A DNA stretch of 64,000 nucleotides from the NCBI RefSeq assembly GCF_000807255.1, contig NZ_CP009268.1, positions 712,384 through 776,383 of the forward strand. Direction: 5' to 3'. Under the pieces are notes generated by a model. That model had not been told where the DNA came from, did not search any database, and saw nothing but the letters and a program-made list of their open reading frames with translations. Shown one piece after another: positions 36,609-44,733 of the stretch; position 1 is the stretch's first letter, and the number at the start of each line of letters is the position of its first letter. The position numbers were made by a program, and so were the translations under genes. Source of the DNA: Clostridium pasteurianum DSM 525 = ATCC 6013. Lineage in GTDB: Bacteria > Bacillota > Clostridia > Clostridiales > Clostridiaceae.

Positions 36609-36649
36609 ATAAAGCTAATTTCTGATTCTGGTCATATCTTTGAGATGTT

Positions 36650-36865
36650 TTAGGAAAATATATAATCCTCTTCAACTCCAAATATCTTAGCTAGACAAAT
36701 TCTGAAACGCTTTCTTGGGTAATGTCTTCCTTTTTCCCAGTTCCAGTACATTTTATGAGTAATAATGCATTTGTCTGCTACCTGTTGCTGAGTTAATTTG
36801 TTATTTAGTCTCAAAAGTCTCAATCTTTCACTCCAATGTGCTTCTTTAAATATTTTATTAAACAT
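36650..36865 (-). CDS. XRE-family helix-turn-helix regulator
   Basis: A 71-residue DNA-binding protein with a Cro/CI-type HTH: L-R-L-L-R-L-N-N-K-L-T-Q-Q-Q-V-A-D-K-C gives helices 1-2, and I-T-H-K-M-Y-W-N-W-E-K-G-R-H-Y-P is the recognition helix with the following turn. A-K-I-F-G-V-E-E-D-Y ends the domain. The start ATG is preceded by AAAGGATG. It sits at the downstream end of a reverse-strand phage-like replication block and could be its regulator, though it lies at the opposite end from where a phage repressor usually would. Confidence 0.8.
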   Translation of the reverse strand: MFNKIFKEAHWSERLRLLRLNNKLTQQQVADKCIITHKMYWNWEKGRHYPRKRFRICLAKIFGVEEDYIFS

Positions 36866-36997
36866 AATTCACTATCATCCTTTCTTTGTTTGAAAATATA
36901 AATATTCAAATTTACATTTATTATTAAACATATTTAGTAACTATGAAAAAGCCTAAAGATATTTTTAAATTTAAATCTAATAGTAAAGTTAAATGAT

Positions 36998-37564
36998 TTA
37001 TTTTCTATAAGCAGGGGGCCTTAGCTTGTTTAAAGCCTGTCTCTTTATTTCCACTGCTCTCCTGTAGTTTATATTGCAGGTGGCGGCTACTTCCTTTAAA
37101 GTTCTACCTTGAAGGTATACTCCGGTGATTATATGCTTTTCATCTATAGACAGTTTTTCTTTTACATCCTTTAGAAGTCTTTGAGTTTCCTCATGGGCAA
37201 TAACTTCATCCTCAAGGGTAAAGTCATATACCTGTATGCTTAATATGCCTTCATCCTGAACTTCTCTATAGTGTTTTATATGACCTTTTAAAAGCGCCTT
37301 GAAATTATTTATAATGGAGTTATTGCAGTAAGTGATAAAATTATTGCTTCCCAGCCTATAGAGCTGTACTGCCCTTATTGCAGATAAAAAGCCATGCTGG
37401 ATGAGATCTTCAAAATCATGAGAGGGAATTATGTATTTTTTCCCATGTTTCATTATAAAATATTTGAATTTCTCAAGAATTAGCTCCATGGACTCTGTGT
37501 CACCAGCTTTAGCGGATTCTACTAGAGCTTCTATAGTGGCTTTAGAAGTATTGTCTTTATTCAT
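36998..37564 (-). CDS. sigma-70-like RNA polymerase sigma factor, phage/element type
   Basis: A 188-residue small sigma factor. Residues ~10-90 resemble region 2 (F-E-D-L-I-Q-H-G-F-L-S-A-I-R-A-V, the typical D-L-x-Q-x-G-x-x-A-x-x-x-A motif). The C-terminal ~60 residues form a region-4 HTH (L-S-I-D-E-K-H-I-I-T-G-V-Y then T-L-K-E-V-A-A-T-C-N-I-N). An AAGGGGTG site precedes the ATG. Length and layout resemble the BotR/TcdR/UviA group and phage-borne sigma factors; the promoters it reads are unknown. It follows the helicase-loader gene on the same strand. Confidence 0.78.
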   Translation of the reverse strand: MNKDNTSKATIEALVESAKAGDTESMELILEKFKYFIMKHGKKYIIPSHDFEDLIQHGFLSAIRAVQLYRLGSNNFITYCNNSIINNFKALLKGHIKHYREVQDEGILSIQVYDFTLEDEVIAHEETQRLLKDVKEKLSIDEKHIITGVYLQGRTLKEVAATCNINYRRAVEIKRQALNKLRPPAYRK

Positions 37565-37618
37565 TTTGACACCCCTTTTTAATTTGATGTTGGTGTAGTG
37601 GTAAATGGATATTTCCCA

Positions 37619-38464
37619 TCAATAACCACCTTGAAAAAGTTCCTCTAAAAATCTATTGCTCTTTTCCTCACCTTTAAGTCTTCTTATATCCTGCCAGTTA
37701 TTTTTTAGAAAATTGCACATACCTAGCAGTCTGCTGTAGGTTCTGTCATCATATCGGCTTTGCAGTTCTTCAAGAGATATATTGGTGGTTACAATAAGTG
37801 GCAGGTTCATTGAATTTCTCTTTTCTATGATTTGATATATCATAGACCTTGTCCATTTTGTATCTTCTTCTGTACCCAGGTCATCTATTATTAAAAGATC
37901 TGCATTTTCAAGGGTGTTCAGTACAGTGAATATGCTATCATTTCCCCAGTTTCTTTTACCCTGGGATATTCTCTCTGTAAGTCCTATGGCTCCAACACAT
38001 ATAACGGGAACTAATTTTTCCATAAGGGCATTGGCTATGCAGGCGGAAAAATAGGTTTTACCATTGCCAGCACTACCGTGGAGAAGAATACCGTTATTGT
38101 CTTCCTTCATCTTTGGAAATTTATCTATATAATTCTTTGCAACCTTAAATAGATTTTCGTTGGCTATACTGTGATCCCAATTATCAAGAGTGAATTTTCT
38201 AGATTTGTTATTCATGAGGCTGTTGGAGATTACCTGATTGAGCCTTATCTGTTTTTCCAGGTTTTTATCTCTTATTCTCTGTGCCTTTAGAGCTTCTCTT
38301 CTGCAGCGACAGGCTCTTGGATAGAGTCTTGTTCCAAACCAGGTGGTTATAATAGTGCCTATAGGTTCTTTGCAAATAGGGCATTTGTGGATTGCAGCAG
38401 TTTCATATACTGAATCCAACTTCACATTTTCTGATTTCCCCAGAACTTTCTTTGTAAGCAGCAT
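37619..38464 (-). CDS. DnaC/DnaI-like helicase loader (AAA+ ATPase)
   Basis: A ~281-residue AAA+ ATPase that would load the replicative helicase. The N-terminal third carries a zinc-ribbon-like set, C-P-I-C then C-R-C. The ATPase core has Walker A G-S-A-G-N-G-K-T-Y, Walker B L-L-I-I-D-D-L-G and sensor 1 I-V-T-T-N. A GAAGGGAGAATAAAA stretch directly before the ATG at 38464 supports that start over an in-frame ATG at 38491. The gene overlaps the end of the replisome-organiser gene by 62 bases. Together they form a phage-type initiation module. Confidence 0.87.
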   Translation of the reverse strand: MLLTKKVLGKSENVKLDSVYETAAIHKCPICKEPIGTIITTWFGTRLYPRACRCRREALKAQRIRDKNLEKQIRLNQVISNSLMNNKSRKFTLDNWDHSIANENLFKVAKNYIDKFPKMKEDNNGILLHGSAGNGKTYFSACIANALMEKLVPVICVGAIGLTERISQGKRNWGNDSIFTVLNTLENADLLIIDDLGTEEDTKWTRSMIYQIIEKRNSMNLPLIVTTNISLEELQSRYDDRTYSRLLGMCNFLKNNWQDIRRLKGEEKSNRFLEELFQGGY

Positions 38465-39248
38465 TTTTATTCTCCCTTCTGCTATTTTCATTTAAATAGC
38501 TTTCAAATTTTGTACCAAATAGTGTTTCTGGTCTTAGGTACTGTTCCATATCTGTGTCTAACCATTGTTTAGATTTATTGTCTATGACTTTGTAGAAATC
38601 TTTTAGTGTAAAACCCTCACTTTCTCTCTTTTTTATGAGATGTTGTATTTTTTTACTGCTGGCTTTATAGCTTGTACCACATTTTGAGTTCAAGTATTCC
38701 ACAGCAGCAATTTGGATATCCTTTTTTATATTTTTTAAATCTTTAGTAAAGGGATATTCTAGTAAGGGAGTCTTTTGTTCAGTATGTAAAATCTTAGGGG
38801 CTGTGGATACTGAACCGGAAGGATAAGGATTTCCATCCTTAGGCACTGCGGTTTTTTCTACAGAGTCTTCAGATAAATCATCATAAAAAATTCTTAGATT
38901 TTTACCCCTTTTAGCTGCTGCTTTGGAAACTAAATTTTTATATTCAGTACCTAGTTTGTAATAGGAATATACACCTTTATCTTTTACTGTAATGTGCTTC
39001 AACAGGTTGAGACTTGTCATATATCTAAGCCTTCTGTAAATAGCATCTTTTTTAAGATTAAGAATAGGCAGATCTTCTACTATGTTTTTATAGTTAAGCC
39101 AGTAATAAATTTCACCCTTAAAGTTTTTCTCTACCATGTTGCCGCTGTTTATGAACTTTTCAACATATCTTAAAAGTACAATATCTATGGTGTCGAGGCC
39201 CAGTTCAACTAATTTAATTTGATTATAGCCATAGACGGTAAATTGCAT
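38403..39248 (-). CDS. phage replisome-organiser protein (conserved phage C-terminal domain)
   Basis: A 281-residue replication-initiation protein. The N-terminal ~110 residues look like a winged helix (I-Y-R-R-L-R-Y-M-T-S-L-N-L-L-K-H). The C-terminal ~85 residues match the conserved phage domain Phg_2220_C: A-V-E-Y-L-N-S-K-C-G-T-S-Y-K, then G-F-T-L-K-D-F-Y-K-V-I-D-N-K, then Y-L-R-P-E-T-L-F-G-T-K-F-E-S-Y-L. Such proteins bind the phage origin and recruit the helicase loader encoded just downstream. The linker region may contain the origin itself. No capsid, integrase or lysis genes are nearby, so only the replication module remains. Confidence 0.85.
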   Translation of the reverse strand: MQFTVYGYNQIKLVELGLDTIDIVLLRYVEKFINSGNMVEKNFKGEIYYWLNYKNIVEDLPILNLKKDAIYRRLRYMTSLNLLKHITVKDKGVYSYYKLGTEYKNLVSKAAAKRGKNLRIFYDDLSEDSVEKTAVPKDGNPYPSGSVSTAPKILHTEQKTPLLEYPFTKDLKNIKKDIQIAAVEYLNSKCGTSYKASSKKIQHLIKKRESEGFTLKDFYKVIDNKSKQWLDTDMEQYLRPETLFGTKFESYLNENSRRENKNAAYKESSGEIRKCEVGFSI

Positions 39249-40093
39249 TTTATCACTCTCCGTTAAATTGTATTGATGATACTATAATATTTTATGGGAT
39301 AAATTGACAAGTGCATATTTGTTCTAAAAAGCTTGAAATTAACTGATTATTTTTTATTTTCTCATTATATCCTTAGATGACATTTATTTCTATATCAATT
39401 GACATATTTTATGTAGTTTTGTATTAAATAAATTTATTTTAATGAATTATATAATTATATTAAAAAATAATAAGTACTATAAATATAGATACGATTATTT
39501 ATTTCAAATATTTACAGTACAGAAATCTCGATGTTGATGTGAGTTTTTGTAAATATAAATTATTCAAGCTTAGTTATTCTCAATTATAAGAGACACATAT
39601 ATCTATATATATATGGATAAAAAATATATGTAAATTTAATAATATTAACGATGAATATGATTACATAAAATCTATAATTATCTATTAATCTATAAAGACA
39701 TTTTGTCATCTTACATATGATTATTTTTAAATTTAATATTTATTTAGTATTACATTTTACGACAAAATTAATACATATATTGGAAATTACCATTATATTT
39801 TTGGCAAAATATAATATAATTAAATAACAAATTATAAATAATATATACAAAATATTACTAAAGCATTATGGAATTGTTACGATAATTTAATAAAACAATT
39901 ATATATTTTACTTGACGTATACTTATGAAAATATTAAATCAACCGTTAAAGCAGTATGCAGTATATTGTAGATATTACAAAATAGGAATAAACATATACT
40001 TATTTAATTTATATTGTATATTATAGTGAAATTGGATAATAAAATAATTAATTATGTTATTATCCAATTTTTATTTAAAAGCTGCGAAAGGAG
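39249..40093. other. 845-base A/T-rich divergent region
   Basis: No gene on either strand. It separates the phage-type replication genes (reverse) from the TPR/InlB-repeat protein (forward). It contains several imperfect A/T palindromes near 39600-39640, a TTGACG...TTAAAT promoter-like pair at about 39912-39939, and a terminator-like hairpin at 40029-40070. I see no known riboswitch core. Confidence 0.45.
40029..40070 (+). promoter_or_regulatory. terminator-like hairpin in the leader of the TPR/InlB-repeat gene
   Basis: A perfect 14-bp stem (40029-40042 with 40057-40070) and a 14-base loop are followed by TTATTT. It ends only about 17 bases before the ribosome binding site. The upstream gene is divergent, so this hairpin cannot be its terminator; it lies in the leader RNA of the downstream gene and could act as an attenuator. 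Confidence 0.5.
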
Positions 40094-43000
40094 GTGAGAA
40101 AGATAAAAAGAAAAAAGGCTATAATGATTGCCATAATTGTACTGTTTTTTTTAAGCCTTGGCGGAGTTATATCTGTTAAAGCCTATAATAGTTATAATGT
40201 GAAACAGAATCTTGATTTAGGTAATAAGTACTTATCTGATGGTAAATATGAACAAGCTATACTGGCTTTTGAAAAAGTTATTTCTATTGAACCTTCCAAT
40301 GTAGAAGCTAGAGTGGGATTATCAAAGGCTTATGTAGCTCTTAAAAGGTTTAAATCTGCTGAAAAAGTTTTATCAGAAGGTATTAGAATAATGGAAAAGA
40401 AACCTGATTCAAGGCTTTATAGTGCCCTTGCAGATGTGTATTTAAAACAGGATAAAGTACAGGATGCAATTAAAATACTTGATGAGGGTTATAGTGCTAC
40501 TCACGATAAGGGTATTAAGGAACAACTGAATGATATTAGTTCAAGAATTACTATACAATCAGAAAGTATAGATGTGCAGGTGGGGAAAAGCTTATCTCTA
40601 AAGTTATATGCTACTGATAGTGATGGTAAACTTTTAGAACTTACTGGAAATTGGATGCTTCAAAATTCTTCTTTGGGTGCGTTGACATCTTCAAAAGGAT
40701 TTAATGTTGGATTTAATGCTAACTCTGTAGGTAGTGAAGTAATAATAGTCAAAATAGGATCAATTACAAAGAGAATAACCATTAATGTTAAACAACATAT
40801 TTTACAGTCTATTGATATTGTAGCAGATAAGGAAAATCCTGTAGTAGGTGAAAGTATAAATTTAAAGGCTGTTGGTAAAGATCAGAGTGGAAAGGAAATG
40901 GATATTAATCCAACTTGGAGTGTTAATAATGACACTGGAAGTTTAGCTAATCCACAGGGGACAACAAATACTTTAAAGCTCAATAAAAATGGAAAAGTAG
41001 GAGTGAATGTATCACAGGATAAGGTAAAAGGAAGTAAAACAATTACAGTAAATAAGAAGAAGTATAGTGTTGCTACTAGTGTATCTGGCAGAGGAAGCAT
41101 TACAGCTTCACATAATGCAGATAAATATGATGAAGGTACAAATGTGAAATATACTGCAGTGCCACAGAATGGCTGGGTGTTTAAAGGATGGCAGGGAAGC
41201 GTCAGTGGGTCTGCAAATCCAATAACAGTGAATATCAATGCAAATAAAACAGTAAAGGCAGTATTTGTTCAAAAACAATTTACTCTTAATACAAATGTTA
41301 GAGGACAAGGTACTGTAAGGAGAGATGTAAATAGATCTTCATATACGAATAGCAGTGTGGTAACACTTACAACATCAGCACCAAGTGGGTGGAAGTTTGA
41401 TCATTGGACTGGTGATGCTGCTGGAAATTCAAGGTCAATTAAAGTACTTATGAATAGTAATAAAAACGTAACAGCAGTATTTGTACAAGTTCCACAAGCA
41501 CCAGTTAAATCTCAGCCGATATTGTCAGCACCAAAGCCTGAGCAAAAGCCTGAAATAAAACCAGAGCCAAAACCTGCTCCAATACCGAAGCCAGAGTCAG
41601 TTCAGGAACCGGCACCAAAACCTGAACCGAAGCCAGAGCCTTTATCAAAGCCAACTCCGGCACCTACTTATGAATTGAAGACAGATAGCAGTGGGCAGGG
41701 AACAGTTACGAGAGATGTATCAGGTGATAAATATCAAAGTGACAGTATAGTAACCTTAACAGCAACAGCAGAAGAAGGCTGGTATTTTGATCACTGGGAA
41801 GGTGATGTAACAGGGACTACAAATTCAGTACAAGTAACAATGGACAAATCAAAGACTGTGAAAGCAGTGTTTGTACAAGATGAATATGAATTGACCACAA
41901 GTACTGAAGGACAGGGAACTGTTACAATATCTCCTGAACAGGATAAATATCTAAGTGGTAGTGAAGTAACCTTAACAGCAACAGCAGAAGAAGGCTGGTA
42001 TTTTGATCACTGGGAAGGCGATGTAACAGGAACTACAAATTCAGTACAAGTAACAATGGACAAATCAAAGACTGTGAAAGCAGTGTTTGTACAAGATGAA
42101 TATGAATTGACCACAAGTACTGAAGGACAGGGAACTGTTACAATATCTCCTGAACAGGATAAATATCTAAGTGGTAGTGAAGTAACCTTAACAGCAACAG
42201 CAGAAGAAGGATGGCACTTTGATCACTGGGAAGGCGATGTAACAGGAACAGCGAATCCAGTACAGGTAACAATGGACAAATCAAAGACTGTGAAAGCAGT
42301 GTTTGTACAAGATGAATATGAATTGACCACAAGTACTGAAGGACAGGGAACTGTTACAATATCTCCTGAACAGGATAAATATCTAAGTGGTAGTGAAGTA
42401 ACCTTAACAGCAACAGCAGAAGAAGGATGGCACTTTGATCACTGGGAAGGCGATGTAACAGGGACTACAAATTCAGTACAAGTAACAATGGACAAGTCCA
42501 AGACTGTGAAAGCAGTATTTGTACAAGATACAATAATTAATGGAAAAGTTACAGATGAGACTAATGACCATCCAATTGAAAGTGTTACTGTGAATGTTAG
42601 AAGTGGAAATGATGTTCATGAGGGAAAGATACTAGAAACCATAACTACTGATGCTAATGGAAAGTATACTATTAACAATCTGTCAGCAGGTAACTACACA
42701 TTGCAGCTTTCAGCACCAGGTTATAATACAAGATACTATAATGTAATAGCTACTACAGGACAAACTATAGAAACTAAAAGTGAATTACTTCCAGTAATAA
42801 ATGATGATAGCATAAGAAGTATACTTACCTGGAATGATTCAGTGAGTGATTTAGATACTCACTTAGTTACTCCAAAACAAGTTGAAGTTAAGTATAGTAA
42901 CGAAGATGATGGAGAATCCGCTAAATTAAATCAAGATGTAACAGATGGAAACGGTCCTGAAACTATTACAATTTACAATCAGCAGCCAGGAAGTTACTTA

Positions 43001-43423
43001 TACAGTATTTATAATTACTCTGGTTCACCAGAAATAAAGACATCAAATGCAGGTATTAAAGTTTATAGAGGGAATACACTTATAAACACATTTAATATAT
43101 CTGATGCGGAAGGAACTGGCAGGTACTGGAATGTATTCAGTATAGATGGCGACACAATAACATCTATTAACAGTATTGCAGATTCAAATAAGTATTCATT
43201 GACTACTGAAGTAGAAGGACAGGGAACTGTTAATGAAAATTCATATGTACAGAGTAATGAGTACACAATTGGCAGTACAGTGACTTTGACAGCAGCACCA
43301 GATACAGGCTGGCATTTTGATCACTGGGAAGATGCATCAGGAGAACAAATAGGAACTGACAGTACATTGTCATTGACTATGGATAGTGATAAGACTGTAA
43401 AAGCAGTATTTTTAGAAGATTAG
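40094..43423 (+). CDS. membrane-anchored TPR / InlB-B-repeat surface protein
   Basis: About 1109 residues with an N-terminal membrane segment (about 9-29), probably extracytoplasmic after it. Three TPR-like helix pairs come first (about 36-150), then two Ig-like (Big-type) domains (about 155-325) and two InlB-B-type repeats. A Pro/Lys/Glu linker (about 470-530) leads to four more such repeats ([WK]-x-F-D-H-W-x-G-D, K-T-V-K-A-V-F-V-Q). A CarboxypepD_reg-like domain follows (about 815-900), then a YfaP/DUF2135-like domain (L-T-W-N-D-S-V-S-D-L-D-T-H-L) and a last InlB-B repeat. The GTG at 40094 overlaps the AAAGGAGG site; the expected start position holds an ATA codon (see findings). It is probably an adhesin or scaffold at the cell surface. 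Confidence 0.8.
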   Translation: MRKIKRKKAIMIAIIVLFFLSLGGVISVKAYNSYNVKQNLDLGNKYLSDGKYEQAILAFEKVISIEPSNVEARVGLSKAYVALKRFKSAEKVLSEGIRIMEKKPDSRLYSALADVYLKQDKVQDAIKILDEGYSATHDKGIKEQLNDISSRITIQSESIDVQVGKSLSLKLYATDSDGKLLELTGNWMLQNSSLGALTSSKGFNVGFNANSVGSEVIIVKIGSITKRITINVKQHILQSIDIVADKENPVVGESINLKAVGKDQSGKEMDINPTWSVNNDTGSLANPQGTTNTLKLNKNGKVGVNVSQDKVKGSKTITVNKKKYSVATSVSGRGSITASHNADKYDEGTNVKYTAVPQNGWVFKGWQGSVSGSANPITVNINANKTVKAVFVQKQFTLNTNVRGQGTVRRDVNRSSYTNSSVVTLTTSAPSGWKFDHWTGDAAGNSRSIKVLMNSNKNVTAVFVQVPQAPVKSQPILSAPKPEQKPEIKPEPKPAPIPKPESVQEPAPKPEPKPEPLSKPTPAPTYELKTDSSGQGTVTRDVSGDKYQSDSIVTLTATAEEGWYFDHWEGDVTGTTNSVQVTMDKSKTVKAVFVQDEYELTTSTEGQGTVTISPEQDKYLSGSEVTLTATAEEGWYFDHWEGDVTGTTNSVQVTMDKSKTVKAVFVQDEYELTTSTEGQGTVTISPEQDKYLSGSEVTLTATAEEGWHFDHWEGDVTGTANPVQVTMDKSKTVKAVFVQDEYELTTSTEGQGTVTISPEQDKYLSGSEVTLTATAEEGWHFDHWEGDVTGTTNSVQVTMDKSKTVKAVFVQDTIINGKVTDETNDHPIESVTVNVRSGNDVHEGKILETITTDANGKYTINNLSAGNYTLQLSAPGYNTRYYNVIATTGQTIETKSELLPVINDDSIRSILTWNDSVSDLDTHLVTPKQVEVKYSNEDDGESAKLNQDVTDGNGPETITIYNQQPGSYLYSIYNYSGSPEIKTSNAGIKVYRGNTLINTFNISDAEGTGRYWNVFSIDGDTITSINSIADSNKYSLTTEVEGQGTVNENSYVQSNEYTIGSTVTLTAAPDTGWHFDHWEDASGEQIGTDSTLSLTMDSDKTVKAVFLED
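41880..42530 (+). repeat. three near-identical 216-bp tandem coding repeats
   Basis: Three copies of a 216-bp unit (72 residues) start near 41881, 42097 and 42313 and differ by only a few bases. They encode InlB-B-type repeats of the surface protein. High DNA identity suggests recent amplification or continued homogenisation. Confidence 0.9.
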
Positions 43424-43493
43424 TATGCATTAATACTTATTGAATATGACTGCTATTATGAGCATTTAATGTATAATAATCAAACTAATAATT

Positions 43494-43558
43494 AAATAGG
43501 ATTTCCTATCTATAATAAAAGTTATATATTTTTTATGGAATTCATGGAAATCCTATTT
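43494..43558 (+). terminator. terminator between the InlB-repeat and LRR genes
   Basis: AAATAGGATTTCC (43494-43506) pairs perfectly with GGAAATCCTATTT (43546-43558) across a long A/T loop, followed by more T. It ends the upstream gene and also lies in the leader of the LRR gene, 42 bases before its start. Confidence 0.65.
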
Positions 43559-43599
43559 TTCTTAAACAAAAATATATTATGAAGAATGGAAGTGAAAAA

Positions 43600-44697
43600 A
43601 TGATAAACAAAAAATATTCAGTAATTTTATTTGCAATATTAAGTCTTATATTTATTTTTTCTTTTACGACTAAAGTTTATGCAGATGACAAAGTAACCTT
43701 TAAAGATAAAAATCTTGAAAATGTGGTTAGATCAGCTATAGATAAAAATTCAGGAGATATAATGGAAGGCGATGTTTCAGGTATTACAAATCTTGATGCT
43801 TCCAGTAAGAAGATATCAGATTTAGATGGATTGGAAAATTTAACGGCTTTAAAGAATTTGAATCTGGCAGGAAACAGCATAGAAAAAATAGATTTACTTA
43901 AGAATTTAACAAGTTTACAGGTACTTACATTAAATGATAATCAGATTCAAGATATTTCACCTATAGAAAAGTTAACAAATCTTGAAAGGCTATACATAAA
44001 TAATAATCAAATCGATAACATAAAATCCTTAAGAAATATAACTAGCTTAACAATTCTTCAATTGGATGGCAATAACATTAAAGATATAACTCCTATAAAG
44101 GATTTAACTAAATTAAATACTCTATGGCTTGGAAATAATCAGATAAATGAGATTGACAGCTTAAAAAATTTAACTAACCTGGAAGTGCTGAGATTAAATA
44201 ATAATGTATTAGCAGACATATCTACTTTAAGCAAACTTACCAAATTAAAAGTTTTAAGAATATATGCTAATGGAATAAGTAATATTTCACCTTTAAGCGG
44301 ACTTACAGAATTAGAAGCACTTATGGCAAATCATTGCCAGATAAGTGATGTAACTCCACTGAAGGCATTGAACAAATTAACAGCATTAACTTTGGAGAAA
44401 AATAATATTTCAGATATCTATTCACTAAAAGATCTTAAAAGCTTAAAACAGCTTACTCTTAAAGATAATACAATAAAGGATTATAGTCCTACAGAAGCTT
44501 ATTATCATAATCTTCAGTACAGAGATTTTGATTTGGACTCTAAGAGCAATCCTAAAAACTCAGAAGATGAAAATTCAGATTCAGATGTTTCTGACTCATC
44601 AAGCAGAGGTATAATGTTTATCTTAGTAGCACTTGTTATAGCCCAAACAGCTGTAATTGCCTATCTGCTAAAGAAGAAAAAAATTATTGGGTATTAA
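43600..44697 (+). CDS. leucine-rich-repeat surface protein with C-terminal membrane anchor
   Basis: About 365 residues. The signal peptide (about 1-28, ending V-Y-A-D-D) is followed by about ten internalin-type 22-residue leucine-rich repeats with N-L-T-x-L-x-x-L-x-L-x-x-N-x-I. An acidic Ser/Asp linker and one C-terminal transmembrane helix with a lysine-rich tail (K-K-K-K) end the protein, so the repeat domain faces outward. GGAAGTG just before the ATG at 43600 makes it a better start than the in-frame ATG at 43579. It is the first gene of the kinase/FHA operon and could be its ligand-binding or adhesion component. Confidence 0.85.
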   Translation: MINKKYSVILFAILSLIFIFSFTTKVYADDKVTFKDKNLENVVRSAIDKNSGDIMEGDVSGITNLDASSKKISDLDGLENLTALKNLNLAGNSIEKIDLLKNLTSLQVLTLNDNQIQDISPIEKLTNLERLYINNNQIDNIKSLRNITSLTILQLDGNNIKDITPIKDLTKLNTLWLGNNQINEIDSLKNLTNLEVLRLNNNVLADISTLSKLTKLKVLRIYANGISNISPLSGLTELEALMANHCQISDVTPLKALNKLTALTLEKNNISDIYSLKDLKSLKQLTLKDNTIKDYSPTEAYYHNLQYRDFDLDSKSNPKNSEDENSDSDVSDSSSRGIMFILVALVIAQTAVIAYLLKKKKIIGY

Positions 44698-44733
44698 TAG
44701 TTTAAAATTACTAAAGAGGAGGGATAAAATTAT

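Noticed and set aside
39249-40093. A c-di-GMP riboswitch upstream of the InlB-repeat gene.
   Set aside because: No conserved GEMM core or c-di-GMP-II motif is visible.
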